From Ephemeroptericola cinctiostellae (lineage in GTDB: Bacteria; Pseudomonadota; Gammaproteobacteria; Burkholderiales; Burkholderiaceae), in contig NZ_CP031124.1 of NCBI RefSeq assembly GCF_003339525.1, forward strand, positions 1,178,001-1,242,000: 64,000 nucleotides of DNA. The letters run 5' to 3'. Under the pieces are notes generated by a model that saw nothing but the letters and a program-made list of their open reading frames with translations, made no database searches and was not told the DNA's origin. Made by a program: the position numbers and the translations under genes. Positions 57,301 through 64,000 of this stretch are shown here, piece by piece (within the stretch, counting starts at the first letter, position 1; each line of letters starts with the position of its first letter).

Positions 57301-58427
57301 ATGTCGAGCAAGGCTTCCGCCTGAAAGATGGTGTGATTCGCTTGAATTTGACCGACTCCTATGTGGATTTTGAACAGTTTGATTTCAATGGTGTTGAAGG
57401 CAAATTGTCGGTGCGTGGTCAAGCCTCGTATGGTGCGGGTGGGCGTTTGCTGACCGCAGAGGTGACGATGGACAAGCTGCGTCCATTTGTTCGTCTTGAT
57501 CGGCAATTGATTTTGAGCGGTCAAGCCGAATTGGGCTACGATGGCGTGAGTCAATTGCAAATTAAAGGCAAAGTGCGAGCGGACAAAGCGTTGATTGATC
57601 TGCCGCCGACTTTACCACCGAGTTTGGGGGATGATGTCGTTGTGTGTTCGAGTAACCCTGAAAAATCACGCAATTGCAAAATCATCAATGACAAGGCCAG
57701 TGCAACCCCACGTTTGGGCATTGTCCCCAGTATCGATTTGACCTTGGATTTGGGTGACAATTTCCGATTCAAAGGGCAAGGGGCGGATGTTAAATTGGTG
57801 GGTAATGTTCATTTGGAAAGCAATCAAGGCTCACCATTGAGAACCACGGGCGTGGTGCGGGTGGAAAGCGGAACGTATAAATTCTATGGTCAACTGCTTA
57901 AAGTGGATCGTGGATTGATCACTTTCCAAGGCCCGATGGATGACCCTGCATTGAATATGTTGGCGACGCGAACGGTGAGCAGCACGGAGGTGGGGGTTGA
58001 GTTGACGGGTACGCTGGCCGACAGCAAAGCGCGTTTGATTTCCACACCCGAAATGCCCGATGAAGAAAAACTCTCATGGCTGTTGTTTGGGCGTTCATCG
58101 AGCACTTTATCCACATCGGATGGCAGCGCGATTGCAGGCGCGGCAGCCATTTTATTGGGCAGCGATCAGGGGCGAAAAGTCACCGAAAAGTTGGGTATCG
58201 ACAGTTTCAATTTGGGTGCATCTGAGAGTGGATTGACGGGCACAGTGGTTGGGGTGGGCAAGCGTTTGTCTGATCGTTTCGCTGTCGCTTATGAACAAGG
58301 TTTGGCGTCGGTTGCAGGTGTGGTCAAAGTCACATGGACGCTGTCGCGTAATTGGCAGATTTTGCTGCGTGGCGGTTCAATCAATGGCATGGATGTGCAA
58401 TACAGTCGACGGTTTGATAAATTTTAA
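54348..58427 (+). CDS. tamB: Translocation and assembly module protein TamB
   Basis: 1359 residues. One N-terminal membrane segment (WLLFILIAVPVLVVGAIVAM), a very long periplasmic beta-helical body, and a conserved C-terminal DUF490 domain (LLKVDRGLITFQGPMDDPAL, LSWLLFGRSS, VAYEQGLASVAGVVKVTW). It is the inner-membrane partner of TamA and is thought to carry lipids or barrel proteins across the periplasm. Confidence 0.94.
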   Translation: MSASKPGWQGWRFFMPSRIVPDEAGGALSPEEETASGEAGQGSDAAAPAPTQKKRHWLRWLLFILIAVPVLVVGAIVAMIQTETGTKSFWTVAKVLSAGQLQADWNSGSLAHGGSASEVHVHLAKYVHVDITNLSGEWSWAYLPLKWSVDHIAADTVDVTMYPKPEDNTPLEKVTLPLSIEAKRVQVATVNLINGLKTTSLINIDGSVSTDQRHHQINLTHLTQGSAEYTGQLAIDGIRPFALTGKVQAVSQYDDNDYTLDINATGDLYHLNVDLNANGGSVKQPLKGVGQLEVQLLDRYYIHRGHVAMTHFNPYAFWDKLLKADLDVTLEATPQTISIEEKKGTENRQPVHGNWRVINHAPAALSVYSLPVDQVSGEFDLTKDQQDVKNIDIQVSGNGRITGAGVWKDKQGDFKFDVNGFDLKNVHPKMLTTRLSGPLELTVTKSNQHIVTTLTNSGSNTLQVFADVNVTNDRVEVTQARVSGSANAKIELKGQLKYTEGLPFEGKAQLLQFNLAELGDFPNSRLAGDFDVNGVVKPNVKVNLKGQLTNSAWAGVPAQGKIDVSYNAPDTFTARELDITVGANKFYAKGALGITKDSKEKINVNIDAPNLEQLQFGFGGSLTAKADLTGSMLKPRGVVDATASNLKIGTQSVRQATLKGEWNSGAQGVMNGKLDVQGYLNGLIKLDALNLEVNGTQAAHQFNGKIQGNVLIREGIAAREVVKGGQVLKTSAQPPVQWILNATTQGSGRISDTGWQGQISQFNNQGQPNIALQHPAQVAYEKGELQFKNLDAQVQNAQVNLDSLNILGARINSRGRVSNLVIPEWLTWLNVTLPFYTDMTIKGDWDMAMGDSPSGGFKFEREKGDLSLDKRQKNTIALSQLMLNGRLSGRTLAITGNLNSDRLGKVDINGNVGMIGSPAGWVITGISPLSLNAKAQMDQLQQFNSLLGANIRLNGQMQADIHIGGALAAPVMSGVLTGQHIDFLHVEQGFRLKDGVIRLNLTDSYVDFEQFDFNGVEGKLSVRGQASYGAGGRLLTAEVTMDKLRPFVRLDRQLILSGQAELGYDGVSQLQIKGKVRADKALIDLPPTLPPSLGDDVVVCSSNPEKSRNCKIINDKASATPRLGIVPSIDLTLDLGDNFRFKGQGADVKLVGNVHLESNQGSPLRTTGVVRVESGTYKFYGQLLKVDRGLITFQGPMDDPALNMLATRTVSSTEVGVELTGTLADSKARLISTPEMPDEEKLSWLLFGRSSSTLSTSDGSAIAGAAAILLGSDQGRKVTEKLGIDSFNLGASESGLTGTVVGVGKRLSDRFAVAYEQGLASVAGVVKVTWTLSRNWQILLRGGSINGMDVQYSRRFDKF

Positions 58428-59213
58428 GCCAATGCGGGGTAAGCCCTGCTTTTAAAGGACATCCCATGGAAACATCCGATTGAATTAAGCGATTAAATAA
58501 AAAACTTTCTTGATCCAGTGTTTTGAGGTTTTTTCAAATTTAACCACTGATGAATGCGTTAAACCCACAGATGGGAGCAGTTGATTGTTATTTTTCAGTA
58601 TGTTATGAGTGAATGGCGAGCGACTGCTCTTAAAAAAGCTTGTATGGGCTGTGAAGGCCAAGGCTCAATGTCATGGTTCAGAATTGTTTTTTTAAATGAT
58701 TTTTTATGATAATTGACAATTCACTTTCTTGAGCGTAAATTGATACACACACTGGTCGGTTTTTAAATAAAAACCTTCATGCCTTTAATTAAATTTCGGT
58801 GTTTTTTCAATTTTTCACACATTACAACAATAAAAAACTTTTTATGTGTGGTTGTGGCCATGTTGGGCTGGGTGTTGGAGCCAATTCAACCTCTGCGCGG
58901 TCTTCAAATTTCTATCTCGCTACTTTTTAGGCGAAACCCCTTTTATTTTATAAACAAGGCGTTTGTTGTGTGTTTAATCAGGCACTGTTCTGATTTTACC
59001 CGTACATAAACCAAACAAGACGTTTGACAACCCTTATCTTGTTGCCAAAGGTGCTCGTTTTCTCGTGGTTTATTCGGGTGTGAATCGGCAGCCGTTGAAG
59101 TCAAATCATTCACATCATGTTGTGAGGTTGGATTGTCGGATCATTGCACCGATCAAATCGGATGGATGAGAATCGAATGAAACAAGCGGGTGTGAAACAT
59201 CAGGAGAACCATC
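58428..59213. other. Intergenic region before the large unknown gene
   Basis: 786 bases, AT-rich. Contains the tamB terminator at 58434-58453. A 76-codon frame at 58779-59009 shows no known features. CAGGAG near 59200 is the ribosome site of the next gene. Confidence 0.6.
58434..58453 (+). terminator. Terminator of the tamAB unit
   Basis: GCGGGG (58434-58439), loop TAAG, CCCTGC, then TTTT. Confidence 0.6.
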
Positions 59214-61454
59214 ATGGGATCACCAAATGTTGTCAACTTGACCGTTGATTTAAGCCAAGGTTTTGAAAAATTGGATGTTGAAAGCAATCAACTCCATGCA
59301 TACACCATTTCAGGGAAATATTTGGGCACCAGCTCAATGGGTGGAGGGCAGGCTTCTTTTGACATTCCGAGCAGTTTGGATGGACAAAAGCTGCAGTTTT
59401 TTGTTGGGCCGCGCTTAGATGGCGCGCCACCGCCTTCAGTGGAATCATTCATTCGAGCGGGTGCACCTGCACTCAGTGAGCGAATGTTGATCGATAACCC
59501 GTTCATCAAATTTGTTGAGCCGATCATTCCTTTTCCGTTGTGGTGCATTTGCAATGTGAGGGGGCGTTTAATCAAATATGTGACTTTGCCAGATGGTACC
59601 GTCCAAGAGTTGCCCATTTGCAATGCGCGTGTGCATGTGTGTGAGGTGGATCGCATCCAGTGGTTATTGCCTAAAATTCCAGATGTCCATATCATTAAAT
59701 TGCGTGAGGACATTTTAGATCGTTTAAATATCATCAAAACGCCATTTCCACCGATTCCGATTCCGATTCCTGACCCTGAGCCATTCTTCAGGCCTCAAAA
59801 GTTGTTGATGGGTGGCGTCATGCCACGAGGGGCTTCGATTGTGGATCCTTCAATTCGTCTGCCATCTTCAGTGGTCACTCGAAAAATGAAATTAAATGCG
59901 GATTTTGTGGATAAAGTCGCTTCTCATTCGTGGGATACATTGAATCCTGTTGAGCAAAAAATAAGCTTGGATTTGTTGAATTTAGAGTCGGTCGATCTGA
60001 TTCGAAACCGATTGCTGGATTTGTCTGCGTATATTCAATTGAATTTGTGTCATTTTCCCTATCTGTGGCCGTTCTTGAAGTGCACTGAAGTCTCGACGAC
60101 GATGGTTGACCATCTGGGGCATTTCCAAGCCACGATTTTCCATCGCTGCAGTGATCAGCCTGATCTGTATTTTTGGGTTGAACAACTGCAAAATAACAGC
60201 TGGGTCACCGTGTATCGCCCCAATATTTGGTGCAATGTGCATTGGAATTACAAATGTGACAGCGAGGTGGTCATCAATACACCAAATGCCGAGGGGTGTG
60301 AGCACCCCAATTACGATGTCCCCGAAGGGGTGGTTTTATTTGTATTGCCATATAAAGTTGGCAATACACCGATTTTTGGTGAGCCAACGGCTGGGGCGGT
60401 GGCACCTGTGGGTTGGGTGCGCACGGACGGACTCACCAATTACCATTATTCAGGCTTGGGCTTGGTTGAGGACGCACCATTTGGTGGTCTGTTGGATTTT
60501 TATCACGATGATTCTTACTATATTCCTTTGGACAATGGCTTCATTAAATATTATCGGTATTCATACCGACGTCTGGGGGCGGTGGATTGGGTTGAAATGA
60601 ATACCCCACTTGCAAGGGGCTATCGCACCGAGTACTCGGATCGCTTGCCGACTTATGAATCGTATCAAGTGGGGCCAAATACCGTTAACGACCAGTCCAG
60701 TTTATTTGAATTTAGACCCCGTGTCCCACCCGCTGCGGCACCTGGCTCTACGGTGGTGGTGCGTGAATGGCTGAGTGGTAATTTCAGTGAAGTGGCTGCA
60801 CGTTGGGACACAACGGTCACAGCACCGCCGATGGCTGGCAGTACGCCTGACCACGCAGGGACTTTTGAGGTGAAAATTGAGGTGTTTGGAGCGGATGGTG
60901 TGAAAGTGTTTCCAAGCGCAGCAACATTTGCATTCTTGATGCTCAATCACCTCGACGTCAGTCAAACACGTTTGGCATCGCCATTTGAGGTTGTTGATGG
61001 TGCTTTTGTGATGAAAGTGCATGTGGATAACAATGCTGTTGTTGCTGATTTGCCGCAACCCACGATTGGCTCGGGTATCACCGATGACGATTGCGGTTTT
61101 TTACGCTATACCGCAGGGCAAAAAGTAAACATCAGTTATACGGCCGCACATCCGCATGATCGAGCCGTATTCATTTTTTCGATCACACGTGGTTCTCATA
61201 CACTGGGTTTGGCTTCAACTGCACCCACTTACATTGAAACGGCTGCATTGACAGCACCCACAGGCAGCGCAAGCTACAGTTATAACTTGGTCAGTGGCAC
61301 GTATCAAGCAAAATTCTTGGCTTCAGATTTGGTCGGTGCATGTGGTAATGCCGCATTCGCAGCCCACCTTGCCGTGTATGGTAAAGTGACCAATGGCTAT
61401 TGGCCGCTGAGTAACAATGCATCGCGTTTGATTGCTTTTGCTTTGGCCACTTGA
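59214..61454 (+). CDS. Large uncharacterised protein with beta-sandwich domains and conserved-looking cysteines
   Basis: 746 residues, no signal peptide, no membrane segment. Residues about 5-75 and 105-150 look like transthyretin/carboxypeptidase-regulatory beta-sandwiches (PICNARVHVCEVDRIQWLLP). A Pro-rich linker (PFPPIPIPIPDPEP) lies at 177-190. Cysteines cluster at 111, 113, 136, 143 and at 279, 290, 312, 340, 348, 362, so metal or disulfide use is possible. The last 250 residues again look beta-rich. I do not recognise the family. It forms its own unit with a strong Shine-Dalgarno and a terminator. Confidence 0.65.
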   Translation: MGSPNVVNLTVDLSQGFEKLDVESNQLHAYTISGKYLGTSSMGGGQASFDIPSSLDGQKLQFFVGPRLDGAPPPSVESFIRAGAPALSERMLIDNPFIKFVEPIIPFPLWCICNVRGRLIKYVTLPDGTVQELPICNARVHVCEVDRIQWLLPKIPDVHIIKLREDILDRLNIIKTPFPPIPIPIPDPEPFFRPQKLLMGGVMPRGASIVDPSIRLPSSVVTRKMKLNADFVDKVASHSWDTLNPVEQKISLDLLNLESVDLIRNRLLDLSAYIQLNLCHFPYLWPFLKCTEVSTTMVDHLGHFQATIFHRCSDQPDLYFWVEQLQNNSWVTVYRPNIWCNVHWNYKCDSEVVINTPNAEGCEHPNYDVPEGVVLFVLPYKVGNTPIFGEPTAGAVAPVGWVRTDGLTNYHYSGLGLVEDAPFGGLLDFYHDDSYYIPLDNGFIKYYRYSYRRLGAVDWVEMNTPLARGYRTEYSDRLPTYESYQVGPNTVNDQSSLFEFRPRVPPAAAPGSTVVVREWLSGNFSEVAARWDTTVTAPPMAGSTPDHAGTFEVKIEVFGADGVKVFPSAATFAFLMLNHLDVSQTRLASPFEVVDGAFVMKVHVDNNAVVADLPQPTIGSGITDDDCGFLRYTAGQKVNISYTAAHPHDRAVFIFSITRGSHTLGLASTAPTYIETAALTAPTGSASYSYNLVSGTYQAKFLASDLVGACGNAAFAAHLAVYGKVTNGYWPLSNNASRLIAFALAT

Positions 61455-61508
61455 TGTGTGTGGATGTGAGTGCGGATTGATGATCCCCAGACGAATGGGG
61501 CTTAAAAT

Positions 61509-61547
61509 AAAACAACCTCTGACTCATCAAGAGGTTGTTTTTTATTT
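61509..61547. terminator. Bidirectional terminator
   Basis: AAAACAACCTCT (61509-61520) pairs with AGAGGTTGTTTT (61530-61541), flanked by A-rich and T-rich runs; lies between convergent genes. Confidence 0.8.
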
Positions 61548-61565
61548 TGTCTTTACTTGATTTTT

Positions 61566-62828
61566 TTAAATCAACTCATCCACATGTAAACGGCGTAGTT
61601 TAGGCGCAACTTTGGTCGTCACCAGCACGATTGTTAAAGTGATGAGTCCGCCGATGACCACCGATGGCATGAGGCCTAACCAGCTGGCGGCGAGGCCCGA
61701 TTCAAAAGCGCCGAGTTCATTTGATGAGCCAATAAATAAACCATTGATGGCCGATACCCGACCGCGCATGTCATCAGGGGTGGTGAGTTGCAAAATGGTT
61801 GAGCGCAAGACAACCGATACGCTGTCAAATACACCCGATAGGGCAAGTGCAGCGAGAGACAGCCACAGCCTTTCAGACAGTGCAAACACAATCATGCACA
61901 GCCCAAAAGCAGCCACACATGTGAGCAAGATTTTTCCTGCGTGTCGATTGATGGGGCGACGGGTCAAATACAACCCCATGCTGATGGCGCCAATCGCGGG
62001 AGCCGCGCGCAGCAAGCCCAAAGTTTCTGGGCCTTTGTGCAATACATCGCTGACAAAAGCAGGCAAAAGCGCCATTGCGCCACCAAACAGCACGGCAAAC
62101 ATGTCCAATGCCAATGCACTGAGCAGGACTTGGTTTTTGAAAACAAATTGCAAACCTTGGTTGATGCTTGAAAAAATGGCTTTGACATCGCCTGCTTGGG
62201 GCGGCGTTTGTGCACTTTTGGGGGTGTAGTGCAGTGTAAATAAAGACAGCATACCGATGCTTGCGCAGACCGCAGTGACAGCGTATGCCCATGTGGGGTT
62301 GCCAAAAGCCACCAAGCCACCGCCGATGGCTGGACCTAGGATTTGTGCCAACTGAAAAATGGACGTGCCCACACCCGCAGCTTTGGCATAATTTTCACGT
62401 TCAACCAGTTGCACCAACAAAGTGTTGTAGACTGGGCTCAGAAAAGCGCGGGCAAATCCAGATAACGCAATGGCAGCATAAATGGGGGTTGTACCATAAC
62501 GTGTTAAAAAATGCCCCATGCCGCTTGATAATGCCGTCAAAGTGATGGCCATGATCAACAACAGCACACAGGCGAAGATCCCCAAGCCACGACGCGAGTA
62601 ATGATCCACCGCATAGCCTGCAAATAAAGCACTGGAAAAATAGGGAATCAGCTCTGCCAAGCCAATTAAGCCCAAAGCCAATTTGTCATGCGTTAAATCG
62701 TACACCTGCCAACCGACCACAACCCCGATGATTTGATAACATAAAATAACGGATAGGCGATAACTGAGCAGTGCAATGAATGGTTTTGTGATGAATTGGG
62801 TGTGATTCAGATTGGGCGAAGTGGACAT
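61566..62828 (-). CDS. MFS transporter (EntS-like, MFS_3)
   Basis: 420 residues with about twelve hydrophobic segments, for example QIIGVVVGWQVYDLTHDKLAL and SALFAGYAVDHYSRRGLGIFA with the family loop DHYSRR. Members export siderophores or drugs; the substrate is unknown. No siderophore genes are nearby. Confidence 0.85.
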   Translation of the reverse strand: MSTSPNLNHTQFITKPFIALLSYRLSVILCYQIIGVVVGWQVYDLTHDKLALGLIGLAELIPYFSSALFAGYAVDHYSRRGLGIFACVLLLIMAITLTALSSGMGHFLTRYGTTPIYAAIALSGFARAFLSPVYNTLLVQLVERENYAKAAGVGTSIFQLAQILGPAIGGGLVAFGNPTWAYAVTAVCASIGMLSLFTLHYTPKSAQTPPQAGDVKAIFSSINQGLQFVFKNQVLLSALALDMFAVLFGGAMALLPAFVSDVLHKGPETLGLLRAAPAIGAISMGLYLTRRPINRHAGKILLTCVAAFGLCMIVFALSERLWLSLAALALSGVFDSVSVVLRSTILQLTTPDDMRGRVSAINGLFIGSSNELGAFESGLAASWLGLMPSVVIGGLITLTIVLVTTKVAPKLRRLHVDELI

Positions 62829-62992
62829 AAGGCAGTCAATATAAAAAGGTTGGCTTCATTATAACGACTTTGCGCAGTGCCCACTGGCGTGAGATCCGTG
62901 CTCAAATCAGGACAACTCATTAAATCGAACCGCACCCCGCCGTTTTCACGTAAAATTGAGCCCATTTTAAAGAACATCTCAGGGCGGGTTTT

Positions 62993-63241
62993 ATGGCGCA
63001 AACAAAAGTCAAATACAAAGAACCGACGAGCTTCGAAGAGGCCATGCGTGAGCTGGACGCTTTGACTGCGAGCATGGAAAGTGGTGATTTCGCACTGGAG
63101 CAATCATTGGCGGCCTATCAACGGGGTGCTTATTTGGTGAAATATTGCCAAGCGCAGCTGCAAGCCATTGAGCAGCAAGTGAAAATTGTGGAAAATGACA
63201 TGGTAAAACCCTTTGACTTAAACACAGGGGCAGCGGTGTGA
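62993..63241 (+). CDS. xseB: Exodeoxyribonuclease VII small subunit
   Basis: 82 residues. SFEEAMRELDALTASMESGD and LEQSLAAYQRGAYLVKYCQ are the family signature; coiled-coil. Binds XseA in exonuclease VII. The stop overlaps the ispA start by one base (TGATG), the standard xseB-ispA arrangement. Confidence 0.94.
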   Translation: MAQTKVKYKEPTSFEEAMRELDALTASMESGDFALEQSLAAYQRGAYLVKYCQAQLQAIEQQVKIVENDMVKPFDLNTGAAV

Positions 63242-64000
63242 TGGTTGATTCAGCAGTAAAAAAAACAATGTTACACGGTGACGCGCAATCTTTTGAGCAA
63301 TGGGCACGTGTGCAACGGCCTTTGATTGAAACTTGTTTGGCGCATGCGGTGGGCACTGCGGCAACGCCAGATGTTGCAAATCAATCACCACTTTTGGCTG
63401 CGATGTCACATGGTTTGATGAATGGTGGCAAGCGCGTACGGGCTTTGGCGGCACTGGCCGCCGGGCAGTTGTTTGGTGCGGCCGATGCAACGGTGTTGCG
63501 TGTGGCGGTGGCTTTGGAATGCATCCATGCCTATTCGTTGATTCACGATGATTTACCTTGCATGGACGACGACGATTTGCGTCGAGGTCAACCCACCGTG
63601 CATGTCGTGTATGGTGAAGCAATGGCGCTGTTGGCTGGCGACGCATTGCAGACTTTGGCCTTTTCGATTTTAAGTGCTGATGATTTGAATCTGGCACCAA
63701 CGGCGCAAATCGCTTTGATCCAAACATTATCGCATGCTTCTGGTGTCGCGGGCATGGCGGGTGGACAAGCGATCGATTGCCACCATGTGGGGCAACCAAT
63801 GGCGATGATGGACATGCAACGGATGCACAACCTAAAAACGGGTGCATTGTTGCGTGCCAGTTTAATCATGGGTGCGCTGTGTGGTCATGTCGATGCCGAG
63901 CAAATGGGCGCTTTAGATGAGTACGCACAGCACATGGGGCTGTTGTTCCAAGTGGTCGATGACATCTTAGATGCCACCCAAGACAGCGCAACATTGGGCA
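63241..64000 (+). CDS. ispA: Farnesyl diphosphate synthase IspA (partial, runs off the window)
   Basis: First 253 residues visible. Trans-prenyltransferase motifs: GGKRVRAL, first Asp-rich HDDLPCMDDDDLRRG, GVAGMAGGQAIDC, KTGALLRAS and second Asp-rich VVDDILD. Condenses IPP with allylic diphosphates. The 3' end lies beyond 64000. Confidence 0.94.
   Translation, partial: MVDSAVKKTMLHGDAQSFEQWARVQRPLIETCLAHAVGTAATPDVANQSPLLAAMSHGLMNGGKRVRALAALAAGQLFGAADATVLRVAVALECIHAYSLIHDDLPCMDDDDLRRGQPTVHVVYGEAMALLAGDALQTLAFSILSADDLNLAPTAQIALIQTLSHASGVAGMAGGQAIDCHHVGQPMAMMDMQRMHNLKTGALLRASLIMGALCGHVDAEQMGALDEYAQHMGLLFQVVDDILDATQDSATLG

Noticed and set aside
58779..59009. 76-codon frame in the gap before the 746-residue gene
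   Set aside because: Odd composition, no ribosome site, no similarity recognised; kept as non-coding.

Overview
The window looks like a stretch of a betaproteobacterial chromosome, most likely Burkholderiales, of only moderate GC content. The signs are the order ndk, rlmN, pilW/pilF, rodZ, ispG, hisS, yfgM, der, hfq, hflX; the pair DUF3460 gene and scpA; a BPSS1780-type membrane protein next to a type II homoserine kinase; tamA-tamB; and xseB-ispA. I cannot name a genus from the sequence alone.

Layout. (1) 1-4.3 kb: an accessory operon made of a WYL-domain regulator, a PP2C-like phosphatase, a protein that resembles a DEDD exonuclease with most catalytic residues lost, and a PD-(D/E)XK nuclease-like protein. 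It may continue left of the window. (2) 4.4-19.4 kb: rimO, a secreted PQQ-type sugar dehydrogenase, a NodB-fold deacetylase without a signal peptide, a Tat-exported dienelactone hydrolase, a GH65 phosphorylase with beta-phosphoglucomutase behind a LacI-type operator, serine deaminase, an exported agmatine deiminase-like lipoprotein, two small unknown genes, a two-gene chromate transporter and a GNAT acetyltransferase. (3) 19.6-31.9 kb: the conserved core run ndk to hflX. It is interrupted between ispG and hisS by an AT-rich HsdR-N nuclease gene, a truncated cupin gene and two repeat elements, and it lacks bamB between yfgM and der. (4) 32-38.7 kb: a small lipoprotein, a full-length chrA, then a small island at a tRNA-Met gene with a toxin-antitoxin pair, an IS1595-family element, a Fic AMPylase with a duplicated operator array, and a P4-type integrase. 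(5) 38.7-64 kb: BPSS1780 protein, thrB, LOG family protein, polA, GMC oxidoreductase, OmpA-like lipoprotein, plsC and a YgjP-like metallopeptidase, a long ACAAAC microsatellite, a cupin, scpA and DUF3460, tamA-tamB, a large uncharacterised cysteine-containing protein, an MFS transporter, xseB and the start of ispA.

How the parts work together. The core run covers nucleotide metabolism, tRNA/rRNA modification, isoprenoid synthesis (ispG and ispA), envelope shape (rodZ) and ribosome assembly (der, hflX). GH65 plus PgmB form a phosphorolytic disaccharide pathway. TamA/TamB and the OmpA lipoprotein serve the outer membrane. The accessory parts (operon at 0-4.3 kb, nuclease at 24.6 kb, island at 33.8-38.6 kb) carry nucleases, phospho-signalling, toxin-antitoxin and Fic functions typical of defence or mobile-element regions. 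The first operon is the best candidate for an undescribed system.
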